Part shown: in pieces, positions 24,768 through 35,806 of the stretch | Layout: every line of letters starts with the position of its first letter | Numbering within the stretch: the first letter of the stretch is position 1 | Assembly (NCBI GenBank): GCA_907163375.1 | Contig: CAJQUW010009257.1 | Coordinates: 62,001 to 126,000 of the forward strand | DNA length: 64,000 bases | Direction: 5' to 3' | Origin: Prostheceraeus crozeri | Lineage: Eukaryota; Platyhelminthes; Polycladida; Euryleptidae | Position numbers and translations under genes: made by a program | Notes under the pieces: generated by a model | Seen by the model: the letters and a program-made list of their open reading frames with translations, nothing else | Told to the model about the DNA's origin: nothing | The model's database searches: none

Positions 24768-25219
24768 TGCTCTTCAGGGGTAAATAAAACATAGAAATGT
24801 AAGTCCCCTATTGTTTTTGCTGCACATCATCATGTACAGTGTCACAGGAAAACGTTGGTAAGTTTGAATTATCTACATCTCATAAATGCACTACGGAAAG
24901 ACGTTTTGCTTGATACAGAATTCACTTTAATAGCGATTAATTATGATAATAGCAATTTATTATTGATCACTGATTTTAACTTGGTGTGGATGTATTCTCA
25001 TTTTAAAAATTTTCATTCTGCGATGAATGGGAATTAAACTTGAATCTGAGTGACTTAATCTAAAAGTGGCTCAATATCTTGGGTACTTTATTTACTAATT
25101 AATAGGTGTGACACAATTCATTGAGCTTGCTTACTTTGTTGACAAATAAATCATTTGACAACATGACAATGAAAGCTATTCAAGTATGTTTATCCTGCAG
25201 CAGTCATCGCTGTAATCAT
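24768..25219. other. Unassigned sequence
   Basis: AT-rich sequence between the P-like fragment and the inverted retroelement end; nothing recognised. Confidence 0.35.
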
Positions 25220-25377
25220 ATCGCGACTTGTTTCTTGCCCGTCTATCGCCAACCAGTGTCTCCAAAGAGTCTCCAAAGAGTCAAAAAGTCTTTGAGTGTC
25301 TCTCTCGTCCTGTGTTTACCGGCTTCAAGCAGTTGTGTAAATAGTTCATCTGTTCCTCTCTAAATCTGTGGTCGTGA
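25220..25377 (-). mobile_element. Inverted copy of the gypsy-like 3' coding end
   Basis: tagttcatctgttcctctct and tttcttgcccgtctatcgcc are near-matches to the reverse complement of the integrase end at about 23405-23530. The intervening text aligns with small indels. A second copy of the same retroelement therefore lies in opposite orientation, enclosing the P-like fragment. Confidence 0.8.
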
Positions 25378-25394
25378 ACCTGCTTGGTTGAATG

Positions 25395-25660
25395 ATTATG
25401 TCAGGTATCATGCATGTGAGGTCTGATGACCTGGGGGCATGTGGGATTGATTGTTGATGGCGTCTTCCTAACCTGTGTTGCATCACGCGCTGACGTCCTG
25501 TGTGACGTCATTTTCTGACTGGACATTCATATCAATGTAAGCGTGAATGACGGTATAAAAGGGCAGTATAAAGCCGCGGGAAGACTTCCCAATTGACGAG
25601 TCATTATTGTTTTGCTTTCTAACAGTTATTCTAGACACAACGGGCGATGGACTAATTTAC
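25395..25660 (+). promoter_or_regulatory. LTR-like promoter with CRE and TATA box
   Basis: A perfect CRE palindrome TGACGTCA (25503-25510), with a second TGACGTC just upstream, is followed 44 bp later by TATAAAA (25554-25560) and GC-rich gggcagtataaagccgcggg. This is the build of an RNA polymerase II core promoter and resembles the U3/R part of an LTR. It lies beside the inverted gypsy-like fragment. An ATG follows at 25665 directly after an acceptor-like tttacag. LTR boundaries are not determined. Confidence 0.5.
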
Positions 25661-26641
25661 AGGAATGGCTAGTGAGATGCGGCCTCATCGGAGGTCCCTA
25701 GGGCCTGGGATGGGCCCAGAGCGAGAACTTAGGTACATGGTCTGCTTTGACTTAGGATATGAGCATGCATGCAGCTATATGCAGATTGACACACTACCCT
25801 GTTCTTTTGAAATTACTTGTTTAAGTTCCGTGTGCCCGTGGGACTCCCTTGGATCGATAATAGATAAATTTCGTGGGATGAGATGGGACAGGGAGCAAAC
25901 GCACGTCCCATGAACATCCCTGCTAATTCACCACAGAAAATTAAATAAATATCAAAGCAATTAGCTGCGCAGTGTTTCATGATTATCACTATGTTACAGT
26001 CTACCAAGCATCCTCACTGGCATAACTACAACCACAGAATTGTTGTTTAGGCGTATCACTTTGATAGAACTACAAACTGATTCAAAACGATGGCACATGC
26101 AGGAACTTACTAAGACTAAGTGGGCAAAAAGAAAATTCTGAAAGCAAATTGTCGCATGGACTCTCTATATAACTCCGGTTCGATATACCAGTCAGTTATA
26201 CGTTAATGAAGGCTTTACCCTCTTTAAAATATTCTGCTCTCATTTAGGTTCGATTAATGAATGACATTTTTATGACGCGTTCGTGAACACTTCCATTAAA
26301 AGATTATGACGGTTAAATGAAGCAAAATAAATGACGTGTCTATGGACGGCATCCTTTTAATGACAGTTAAATGAGGCGTCATTAAGCTATCATAATGACG
26401 CTTTATAGGACAAGCCCATTGGACTGTATAAAATTGCAATCAATACTTCCGTTGTAGGAATCCCGTGAGTCTGAAAGTATTATTCATGCCTACCGAACAT
26501 AAATGCCGGATCTGTCGATCAGTGTTTTAAGGACTTTTGTAAAGGAACCACAATATCGTGAGTGTAATATGGCGAATAAATGAGAAACCTGAATTATATT
26601 CATTACTGAAATCAATTTTTTAGGGACTACAAGTGCCGCTT
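25661..26641. other. Unassigned; hairpin at 26376-26401
   Basis: gcgtcatta-agctatca-taatgacgc forms a 9-bp stem among several aatgacg words (26260-26400), possibly a degraded MITE. The open frame at 25665-25913 starts with MASEMRPHRRSLGPG and may be a short first exon (donor gtacat at about 25733), but I cannot support it further. Confidence 0.35.
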
Positions 26642-26756
26642 CTGTCGTAACTGTGGATTTGCTACAAGGCCATCCAAAATTTGCCACGTTGCAGAGGATA
26701 TTTTATGTCTTGCGTTTGTAGGACCAGACAGGGAGCGTCATTTTGTCCACTTACAA
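26632..26756 (+). CDS. Candidate exon, Cys-rich unknown peptide
   Basis: Acceptor tcaattttttag and donor gtaggt bound an open frame with CRFCRNCGFATRPSKIC and HVAEDILCLAFVGPD, which leaves two bases. Closely spaced cysteines suggest metal binding. Coordinates of the ends are good to a few bases. A downstream acceptor at about 26835 gives an in-phase short terminal exon (LWKAIYMPAC, stop). No family recognised. Confidence 0.33.
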
Positions 26757-26759
26757 AGG

Positions 26760-27367
26760 TAGGTCATTTTCATGAATGATACTTACTTTCAGGTGCGTAT
26801 ATTCATACTTGGTTTATATCCTTATTACACACAGTTGTCTATGGAAGGCGATATATATGCCTGCCTGCTGATGAAAATGAAGGAGGAGATCGGGAAGACT
26901 TTCGAATAATCAATTTATGATAAATAACATAGTTTATTCATCAACCGGTGCACCAGCGTCATGTTGTGTGGATGATGATGCCTGCATGGAGTGAAACTTA
27001 AATGAATCACGAAATTCTATCTGTTGCCTTAATTGAATAACATGTACCAAATTTCAGCTGTATCCAAGTGAACGGCAGCACTTTTTGAGTTGGAAGGATC
27101 AATGGTCGTCAAAGGATTTCACAACTTTGTCATTGTACGTATCTGTCAATTTCTGTACTTGCACCTCATCATCTTTGAAGTACTTTCACTTATTATTCTT
27201 TGATGCGCTGTCAGTCTTGACGTACGTCTTCTCAACGGTAAGACATGGATTTTGTATGATTCTCACGTAAAAGAAGCGGGTCACATTTACGGCAGTATGA
27301 GAGACGATCTTGGGGTAAGTTTTATTTAATGTACCATATTGCAAGTCGACCAACTCTTGTATGACTG
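26760..27367. other. Unassigned; possible short terminal exon near 26836-26880
   Basis: Acceptor attacacacag followed by an in-phase short frame. Otherwise nothing recognised before the inverted satellite. Confidence 0.3.
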
Positions 27368-27790
27368 AGGGGCTCCTGGGCATGTATTTCAATCGTTCCA
27401 ATATCGATCGACACTTTTTTGATAGAGGTATGTCAGATATGTGAGACTTAGGAGTGAGTGAATCTTGGGATTTGTCGAATGTGTCGAGGATAGGCAAAAA
27501 AGTGTCAAAAGGGGCCTGGGAGGTGGAACAGCATAGAATGAGGTATGTTTTATGATTGGAGAGCTGCTGGGCATGTAATTGAGTCGTTTCAACATCGATC
27601 GACACTTTTTGATAGAGGTATGTTAGATATCTGATTCTTAGGAGTGAGTGAATCTTTGTATTTGTCGAATATGTGTCGAGGATAGGTAAGGAAGTGTCGA
27701 GAGGGGCCTGAGAGGTGAAGCAGCATAGAAAGAGGTATGTTTTGTGATTGGAGAGCTGGTGGGCATGTAATTGAGTCGTTTCAACATCGA
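27368..27790 (-). repeat. 191-bp satellite, ~2.3 units, inverted
   Basis: The reverse complement of the units at 358-1812: atcgatcgacacttttttga, gtgtcgaggatagg, ggggcctgggaggtggaaca and gagagctgctgggcatgtaa recur twice. The block is 26 kb from the first array and in the opposite orientation. Confidence 0.93.
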
Positions 27791-29340
27791 ATGACAGATA
27801 GGACTGAGCTTTTATCCATACATTCTTTTTGAATTATTAAGCTTCGGGCTGTCTTTGTTTAGTCTGTTGATGTGAGAGGAAATGCATGTAACTAACTTGC
27901 TTAATAATCATCCCGTACAAGTTTGGGTAATCAGAAAATTTACGATTTGATGGTGAGGAATTGTATGCAGAAACAGAGATTTTGCCTACCTCTGAATCTG
28001 TAGTTTTCGAAGTGATGATGTGAGGATCTCTATCTACTTGCTGCGCTTAATCGTCTGTTGATATCCACTTGGAGTTCAATTCTCCTCTCTCTTTACATTG
28101 AGGGAGCCTGGTGGATGCAATATGACTGACATCATTGATAGCAGGCCACGTCGATTTGCACAAGTCGATAGCTTCATGAGTCTGAAATGTATATGGCCTA
28201 TCATTAACTGCATTATTCCATTCGAATTAACCCACATATTGCCAAAGTATATGCAAAATTGAAGGATTATTTCAAAACCTTTTCAATCACAGTTTGCCAT
28301 CGTAGTTCGAATCATGCTGACATTATCCCAATTCCCGTATTGTTTCATTACTAGGAGAATGAGCTGGTTTTCCTCTACATATTGCCATGTCAGTGGACGA
28401 AGTCACTGAGTTTTGCTTTTCATGATTGTGCCTATCAGACAGTATGTCATTTGTATGTCCCGCCTTTCATTTGCATCTTTTTCAGTGTAATATACATTGA
28501 TTTTCTACCGACTATAAACTCGTGTTTTAATTATTATGCACGCTTGACTCCTATATGTGCCAATTTTCACGGTCATCGTGGAGCGCGGTCGATGCTCGAT
28601 TCTCCGCAGCCCACATCAAGAAACTTAATCCCGGCGGCAAACACAGCAACGGCTTCTGATCACGTCTAAATGCATACTGTAACTTATAAATTTTATTGTG
28701 GTTTAGTTCCGAATGATTTTCCATTGTGTGGCCTTACGTCTACTCGCTGTTATCATCCAATTGATGTATCATCATGTGATTTATTGTAATAAAAATTATT
28801 GCCATAGAGCATCCCTACTCTATGATTATAAAAGTAATAAAAGAATCATGCACGATTGGGAGTGAAGCAATCAATATCACGTTGATCCACCGACAGTGTT
28901 GAAGAATGAGTTGCATGATTGCCTTTGGAATGGTTGAAATTTATTCCCTTTTAAGCACTTTTCTCAAAGTGCCGAAGCCTTGTAATGTAAAAATCTTGCA
29001 TCTGTCCAACTAGTAGCGACGAGTAGCTGCAAAATAGTAAGCAAGATTATTTAAGTGATGCCGTTTGCAAATAACAATAGAGCGTTTTTGTACTATAATA
29101 TTGTGTCTGTCGTTTAAGAAATCACCCTCCAACCCACTCCAAAACTTGGTAGAGAAAAAATGAATTAATGAATCAAAATGAATGAAAAATGAATCAATTA
29201 AAGTAAAATAATGCTTTTTAGGAGCCGTTGTTAGAATTATTCTCATTTTTCACAAATGCGTTTCTTTTTTTATTTAAAATGACTATCCTACGTAGATTAA
29301 AAAAAATATAATTGAAAATTTATATTCTGCTCACAAAATT
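27791..29340. other. Unassigned sequence
   Basis: No coding family, element ends or repeats I can support. Confidence 0.3.
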
Positions 29341-29390
29341 AAGTGTCGAGAAAAGTGTCGAGAAATCTGTCGAGGAATGTGTCGAGAAAG
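29341..29390 (+). repeat. Short tandem GTGTCGAG-type repeat
   Basis: Four copies of (g/c)tgtcgag spaced 12-15 nt apart. The heptamer GTGTCGA is the core word of the 191-bp satellite, so this may be a relic or relative of that family. Confidence 0.8.
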
Positions 29391-29744
29391 TTGTATACGT
29401 CATTGAACATTTCACTGAACACTTGGCCAAGCTACTTGTGGTAGTCGTTTAAGAGTCACGAATTCGCTTGAGTGTTTGACTTGGGCAAACATGACAGAAA
29501 TTCTGTTTTACGTTCATTTTGTTAAATTTGTATACCAACTGATATTTCACTGCACGTCATGCAACAGGATTCGTCACAAATAACGCGAAGGGTACCATGA
29601 CAAGCTCTGAATTGACGAACATGCTTTAGTTAGCGACGGAAATTTTGATGTGTTTAATATGCAGCCTAGTTCATGTGTTGCCTATACAGATACTTAGTAG
29701 TGCCATCAATGCTTTATCAATCCGTGTCAATATTTTACTTAATC
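29391..29744. other. Unassigned sequence
   Basis: Nothing recognised. Confidence 0.3.
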
Positions 29745-30045
29745 CGTTTAGCGTCCTTTTCTCCACAACCGTTGGGTTGATGATTCTTCATGGAATGTCT
29801 CCAGCTGTTCAAGGATTCGAGTTCTTTGAGGACCAGTTACCGACAGTCTTCGGACACTTTCTTCTCAGGTCTTCTTTGGGCGGCCTCTTGGCGTTCGTCC
29901 GCTGATCTTCATTTTCCAGAATTTCTTCACCCAATCGCTGCTATTATTCCATCACATGGCCATGCCATCGTAATCTGCACACCATGGCCTCATCGATCGA
30001 CTGCAGGTTCACGCGCGCCAAAAGGTCATCGCTGATAACTATACA
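29745..30045 (-). pseudogene. LINE (RTE-like) 3' coding end remnant
   Basis: On the minus strand the text encodes CRLRWHGHVMRM and a GRTPRGRPKKT-type stretch, the RLRWxGHVxRM ... GRPRGRPKxxW signature of many non-LTR retrotransposon C-termini, in two frames with stops. Only the last 100 or so residues are left. Confidence 0.7.
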
Positions 30046-30142
30046 CAATGAAAATTCTAGCTTGTACAGCAGGTGAAGCCTAGATCTTTTGCGGAATCAG
30101 CGATTTGGTAAGCTTATCGCTTTCCCATCAAGCTGAAACGTA

Positions 30143-30333
30143 TGTAAAATGAAATCTTCTGACGCACTCTTTTTAGTAAGTTTTGAAATACATTTCACCG
30201 ATCCGGCCTTAATAATCAATCAATAACAAGCACTTGGATGCATTTGTTGACGATTGATTGATTGATAAGGCCGGATCGGTGAAGAAATATATTTCAAAGT
30301 TGAAGAAAGTGCGTTAAAAGATTTTCTTTTACA
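30143..30333. repeat. Foldback repeat with ~63-bp arms
   Basis: catttcaccgatccggcctt pairs with the inverse aaggccggatcggtgaagaa. The pairing extends outward through tttgaaata/tatttcaaa, gcactctt/aaagtgc and gtaaaatgaaatctt/aagattttcttttac. The spacer is about 60 bp. A MITE-like palindrome without coding capacity. Confidence 0.88.
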
Positions 30334-30609
30334 AAGCAAAGAAAAGTCCAATCGTTTTTTTGTATTTTTCTTGAAAACAAGAATAATAAGGGAAGGCGAA
30401 AACGGATGATCACGGGATAATTTTTTCTCTTCCCTATGTCAAGCATTTTGACAATATTCGGTTCTGTTCGAGGAGTAGGGTTTGAGTCTTTGCGATGATT
30501 GAATAATATCATATTCAACTCTGATCTCCGATAAGTCATCTTCCCCCTACTTATTTGTCTTCGCATTTTGTCTTTCTTGGCCAAGATAGTATCACCACTT
30601 GTAACTTAC

Positions 30610-30723
30610 CGATGAAGACAGCTTTCTTCGACTATATGCATATTCGGCAGCTTGCTTACTTCGTCCTGCCATGCGTTGTTCTACGTTAGTATTGATCACG
30701 TCATCATAGAAAACTTTGCGAGG
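30610..30723 (-). CDS. Possible minus-strand exon overlapping retroelement debris
   Basis: On the minus strand, acceptor caaatccag, 38 open codons in phase 0 (PRKVFYDDVINTNVEQ, then GRSKQAAEYAYSRRKL) and a perfect donor gtaagt. It overlaps the end of a decayed gypsy-like integrase in another frame, so it could equally be retroelement sequence after a frameshift. Confidence 0.25.
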
Positions 30724-31650
30724 CTGGATTTGACATTGAACTTCAAGACAAGATCACAAGGTGGATAGCCAGTCGTTGAATGTTTGTCGTGATATAATTC
30801 AGCTCGAAAGCATCCATAATTTCTTGTAATTTAATTTCAAATCGTGCACGCGAAGCCGGTAAGTATATTCTTACTTTTTAAATATTTTTGTTAAATCTTT
30901 CAACCACGTAATTTCTCTGTGGGTTGAAATCGTAGAGTGGGTAAATTATTCCTTTTCGACGCGAGAAGGAAGGAGTCATAACATTGTTCACATAATTATG
31001 AATTTGATCGGGAGATTCTCTGGATGCTTCATTAAAGAAAGGACAGTCTTTCATTAGTGATTCTACTGATAATGCAGGTTAGGCCGAAAGCCATGGTCGA
31101 AAGCCACAGCTTTGTTATGCAACTTAGCTGGAACGACAAACTTGTCATTACGGCACACAACGACCCAAACATTACAAAATGTTTACAACAATCAGGTAGA
31201 CATGAAATGCTGCAGGGCCATCCGTTGATTGCGAGCTGTATTATTTCTTGAAGAACTTCATCCTCATATGTTTCCTTTACAAGATTGCCAAGTGTCAAGG
31301 AAATGACTCATTTAAATTTAACGACACTGCGAGCAGCTCTTCCCAGAGTCTTGATTCTGGTGATGCACACGTGAAAACGCGTCTGTAACTGGGTTTTGTT
31401 TACACGGAACACATCCGTGGTATGCATCGAAAGTATAGGATACTGTAGAAGTTTTTCGTGAGCCAGTGCATTACTCGATATAGTGCAATGTCTCCATCCA
31501 CTCCGCGTAGGAGAAGTTGCTTCAGACATTGATGGTCCGTACGTAGGCCTACTGTAAAATGCCGTCCAACCAGGAATTGGTGCAATCGCTCGATTCCTCA
31601 CAGCACAGCCAAGAACTCCCTTTCTGATACGAAGTACATTTTCTCCATAT
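30700..31650 (-). pseudogene. Ty3/gypsy-like RNase H to integrase remnant
   Basis: Read on the minus strand, HQFLVGRHFT and LRTDHQCLKQLLL (near 31585-31500) match the RNase H block of Ty3/gypsy polyproteins. DEVLQEIIQLAINGWP (near 31260-31200) matches the linker before integrase. An ELYHDKHSTTGYPPCDLVL stretch (near 30790-30720) matches the integrase C-terminus. Order and strand are consistent for one element, but every piece sits in a different frame. Sequence at 32200-32664 on the same strand may be its reverse-transcriptase part, not recognisable by eye. Confidence 0.72.
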
Positions 31651-32807
31651 CGGAAAGTTTCCTGCTTAAGAAGCAGGACCTATACGTGGTTCGTCCAATA
31701 CTTTTCAGGGCTAATGCAGAAAAATTGCAAATCTTTCAATTCTGACATGATGTATCATTAATTTGGCATATATGTAGGTTGGGATAGCATGCCAAGTTGT
31801 AAAAGGTCTTCATTTTTTGTTAGTCTGCAGGCCCATTTTAGAAAACATGTTAAATTTTAGCTATTTTGATGAATTTTCAGGGTTATCGATAGATACAGAG
31901 GAAGGCAATGCATCAAATAGAATCTACGTTGGATAGCGATATTCAGGTGCATCAGAATTAAGTATTCAGTTTTGTCAGCTAACATTAGGCACAGCGCATC
32001 CGTCCTTTCTCGAATGAAGTTCGATGTGAAATCAATCACAACTGTGCAGCAATGTCCTCACCTGTGTTTCGCGTTGGAAAGATTGAAGGCTGTCGTGCAA
32101 TTCGTTTGTGTGTTCTTCTTAGCAATCAGAATCACGAAAATGGCAGCTGAGTAAAGACGAATGTCCTTCACAGTCGACTATCTTATTTTGGGTGGCAGAG
32201 CTTTGACGAAGTCGACAGAATGTCAATGATGAAATGATGATCCACCTGAAAGTAGAGCTGCTGAGGCTGTGACAACCACGAAGTCCGAGTCGATGGAAAA
32301 TCCTCTGAACAGGGATCGACCCATAGCGGCTAGCACTCTTAATGAGGAACTGAATGTATCCATTGAAAGTGTTGGGAACCCTCGTGGAAAAGAGGTGTCG
32401 AAAAGCCAGCTTGCAGTTTTATTTTCTCGCAGCTCCCGATTTCCTACATCAGACATACGTGGAAGACGACTGGAGGTTGTACGAATTTTGGCATTACTGA
32501 AGAGTTTGGGGAACGCTTTAATTCTTTGTGTTCTCTTACTGTCGATGAAGGTACTCTGTCTCTACAATCCATCTTCCAAACGGGAATTATTCGGATGGAG
32601 GAGTACTGTCGCGGGGAAACCTTTAAAGATGCGATCGAAAACTAATCACCGTCGATGCCTTTAACTGTTTTTTCTCAACGCAACAGAGATTGTTCATATT
32701 GATTTTTTGGAAGGACTGTCTGCCGTTGCATGCTCTCATTACTAGCAGTTTCCTCCCATTTAAAAAGCTCAATCAGCTTCTCGGAAGCCCTGTTCACTAC
32801 CTCATTG
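31651..32807. other. Unassigned, possibly decayed gypsy-like DNA
   Basis: A 131-codon plus-strand frame (32269-32664) exists but lies where minus-strand reverse transcriptase would be expected; I leave it unnamed. Confidence 0.3.
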
Positions 32808-32835
32808 CTCTCTCTCTCTCTCTCTCTCTCTCTCT
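32808..32835 (+). repeat. (TC)n microsatellite
   Basis: Fourteen uninterrupted TC dinucleotides. Confidence 0.98.
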
Positions 32836-33193
32836 ATGACAACGCTCCTGCTCATACTCATCCTCTTGCAGCCCGGGCTTTTCTCTATCCGAATTCTAGT
32901 TGCACAGAAATCTGAAAAAAACATTTGCGTTGACAATCATTTGAATGCATCTCTGATCTGGAAGAATTGGTTCGCGAATTACTTGGTGAACTTCATTTGT
33001 TTGCGACTTTAGAGTCAGGTGGTTGTAGTCTGTTCAACATGAGGGTATTGGATTGAAAAGGGAATTTTAAGACATGTTACTTTTATCTGTTCACATCAGA
33101 ATACTTGTTGATAAAATCACAACCATAAGCGAAAGTGCCATGCACAAAATAGAAAAGTAGATCTTTATTTTATTCTAAATTCATTCCTTTATC

Positions 33194-33251
<58 letters not shown>
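33194..33251 (+). repeat. Compound (CA)n(TA)n microsatellite
   Basis: About 14 CA units followed directly by about 15 TA units. Confidence 0.98.
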
Positions 33252-33252
<1 letters not shown>

Positions 33253-33343
33253 CATTATTACACTATTAAATGCACCTGAAGAGTAATAGAAAGCGCTCGT
33301 GCTATACTTAAAAGTTTTTCATATTTTGAGAATTGATAATTTA

Positions 33344-33364
33344 TTTATATATATATATATATAT
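33344..33364 (+). repeat. (TA)n microsatellite
   Basis: About ten TA units. A second tract lies at 33506-33526. Between them is a short palindrome, gaattttgac-atcg-gtcaaaattc, at about 33410-33433. Confidence 0.95.
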
Positions 33365-33689
33365 TTGTTGGAGAAAAACGTACTGGTTTTCATGGTAGTA
33401 AAGACAGGACGAATTTTGACATCGGTCAAAATTCTGTTGATATCTTTGACTTGTCTAAGCAAGCCGTTTTCACTGTCAGCTATGTAAGGAAAGCTCCAAT
33501 TAACCATATATATATATATATATATAAAATGACTAATGGAGAAATTCATTTTGACGCTCAAATGTGATGTCTGTCTCACGGTTTTGTAGAAAAAATTAGC
33601 GTGACATAATCTCAGGTTTGATGAATTCTCCTTCACTTACACAGCAGACTTGTTTGCCTTCATTTAGCTAGCATTCTAAACCAGGCTTG

Positions 33690-34865
33690 CGGAGCCGAAG
33701 CCGCAGCCTTTCAAAAAGGGTGAGGCTCCAATAGCGGGCAAGTTCTTTTTTTCAAAGATCAACATTTCTCAAAGCTGTTGATTTTTGTAATTTCTATTTC
33801 AATGAAAGTAGAATATAGAGATAATAATAGCTAGTGTCAATGAAAATTTTAGACTTTACAGATTTATTACCACAGACATCATCTTATATCTAGTGATTGC
33901 CCGTGTTACAGGCATGCACATGCACATGTATATCGTTCAGATTACACTTCATGTTATTTTTATAAATCGTTTGGTGCCGAATGATTTTTTAATTTCAATG
34001 TTTTTTTGGCTTAAATTTTTTTATATGTGCCGGTACATGAAGGCGTAAACTTCCATAGGAGAATCGCTAATAACCTGAAATCGAGAATGTCAAGAGGACA
34101 AAATCAGGGAACGAACGGAGTGCCATGCAGCAAGGTAAACAACTCTTTGGTTGGACGTCTTGTTAAGTTTTAACTTTCTTGGTGCTTTGTTGTATCATGA
34201 TGGGGGGGGGAATGGAGACTTGAGAAGACGAATTTGCGATGGTGCCGTCAAAAGTGAAGTCTTTGACAAGCAGAAGGAAAAGTCTTGATATCACTTTGTT
34301 CCCCAAAGAAACATTTGATTCAATTTCTGGTGTTCTCTGTTTTGGAATGTGACTGTAAATAAACATGAACCCTGAAAGTCGATGGAAATTGAATTTGTTT
34401 CAGATGAGGTGGCACAAGGTGCCACACATCCCTTGGATTATCAGACTAAGGAATGACCATGTTCTAAGGGAGGTTGCATGGTCACAGTTTGCTAGCGAAC
34501 AGCAACTTAGCCACATATAATGAGATACTAGGCAGAACTGTTTTGGACATATTAAAAGTTGAAGGGAAAATTATGCCATAACGAGACGAATCAAGAGCAG
34601 AAGACGAGGAGGCCGATCAAGACCGATTTGTGAGATCGTAAGACGCAATATCACCAGCACAGGCATTGTGGACGCGGTGCGGGTGGAGATGGATCGGACA
34701 GAGTGGGCAATTTATGTTAAGCATATCACCATGGGCCGTCTTCCGTCTGACAGACTTGAAAATCTTAACTTCGCTGCTTCGCCTTCTTCAGGCCTCCGGG
34801 ATTATACAAGATTCCGAATGCTCTCTTGCAAGTGATGAATTTGTCAAATTTCACGAGTCTACCTC
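33690..34865 (+). mobile_element. LINE 3' region, copy A (decayed)
   Basis: Aligns by eye in direct orientation with 52845-53850. Shared landmarks: gaggctcc/gaagctct openings, atgaaggcgtaaac against atgaaggcacaaac followed by ataggagaatcg, aaaagtcttgata against gaagagtcttgac, and caacttagccacata against caactcagtcacat. Near 34590-34760 a frame reads RRRGGRSRPICEIV and VDAVRVEMDRTEWAIYVK, the degenerate C-terminus of a LINE reverse-transcriptase protein. A run of ten G lies at about 34202. Confidence 0.68.
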
Positions 34866-35001
34866 GATCTAGTGAAATCGTTGCACGTCAAGATACGCCA
34901 CGTATTGATGAGATGAGTTCTTTCGAAACGTTTTTCGGACTAGCAATTCATATAGTACTCTTCGGTATGCTCACTTGACTGTTGTGCACTAAATGACATC
35001 G

Positions 35002-35124
35002 TGTATTCGGTCACATTCGGCAGATGTTGAGAGAAACTTTTCCGTCAACAGTCGAATTCTGACTCCTGTTACGAATAGGATGCTAAATGATCGTAAGCTG
35101 AAAAGCATCATATCTGAAAGATGA
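35002..35124 (+). pseudogene. hAT transposase C-terminal fragment
   Basis: The frame HSADVERNFSVNSRILTP ... NRMLNDRKLKSIISER ends in TGA. SADVERNFS is the conserved hAT C-terminal dimerisation signature. No other hAT part is recognised upstream, so this is an isolated fragment. Confidence 0.72.
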
Positions 35125-35440
35125 ACTCATACCTGTCAGTAACCTTCCGTGCCGATCCTGCTTGCGTTCGGCCTCCACCTGTCTTCATGTGCCTTCAGCG
35201 TGTTATCGGAGACCACTCATTCAGTGCTGCTTCTGCGCGCACCTTGAACTCATTATACACGTCCATTACCAGCTAACCTGACCACAAGATCTTCAAGCAC
35301 TTCCTAAAATATCATCTCCTTTCCTCTAGTTTCCCTAACATGCAAACTTTCGTAAATGCTTAACTGTTGTACAGTGGCCTTGAAGTCTGATGACCGAACG
35401 CCACTTAAATAAAGCTCGTTTCAATTCTATTCTATTCTGC
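35125..35440 (+). repeat. Probable LINE/SINE 3' tail with (ATTCT)n end
   Basis: The text leads to cagtggccttgaagtctgat, then cttaaataaagctcg and ends in attctattctattctgct. Short pentamer repeats at the very end are typical of non-LTR 3' tails. No protein part is attached. Confidence 0.4.
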
Positions 35441-35528
35441 TACATAAACGTATGACTAGCCATCTAAAAAGTGTTGGAGGTTGCACATAATGTACGAGTA
35501 CATGAGCATCCCCAATTAGCTTTGCGAA

Positions 35529-35714
35529 ATGTCTGCCAAAACACGTAAAAAACAGGAGTGGTGCGAAAGTGAGCGAAAGCTCGGGGAACGCAGAGATGCT
35601 GAACGACGGCACCATCAGATTTTGTCCGCTTTACAGCAGAAACGGAAAGACATCATTGATGCGTTGATGCGTCTCGGAAACAAGAGGATGATACTGAGCG
35701 GAGTGCATATAATT
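35529..35714 (+). CDS. Exon 1, small charged coiled-coil protein
   Basis: ATG 35529 opens 62 codons ending at donor gtgaga in phase 0. The peptide is highly charged and helical: SAKTRKKQEWCESERKLGER, then RRHHQILSALQQKRKDIIDALMRL with a heptad-like pattern, resembling the C-terminal coiled coil of Myb/SANT-like or similar DNA-binding proteins. A stop lies in frame upstream (TAG, 12 nt before the ATG). It joins in phase to the exon at 35807. Function unknown; a domesticated or decayed transposon-derived protein is possible. Confidence 0.48.
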
Positions 35715-35806
35715 GTGAGATTTTGTGTACAACATTAAAAATGACACAAAAGTATATAAAGCGTGCGAAATTGCAGTGACGTAGGGCGAAGACGTCACTA
35801 ACACAG

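Noticed and set aside
33319..33636. 105-codon minus-strand frame
   Set aside because: Built from TA microsatellites (alternating Ile/Tyr).
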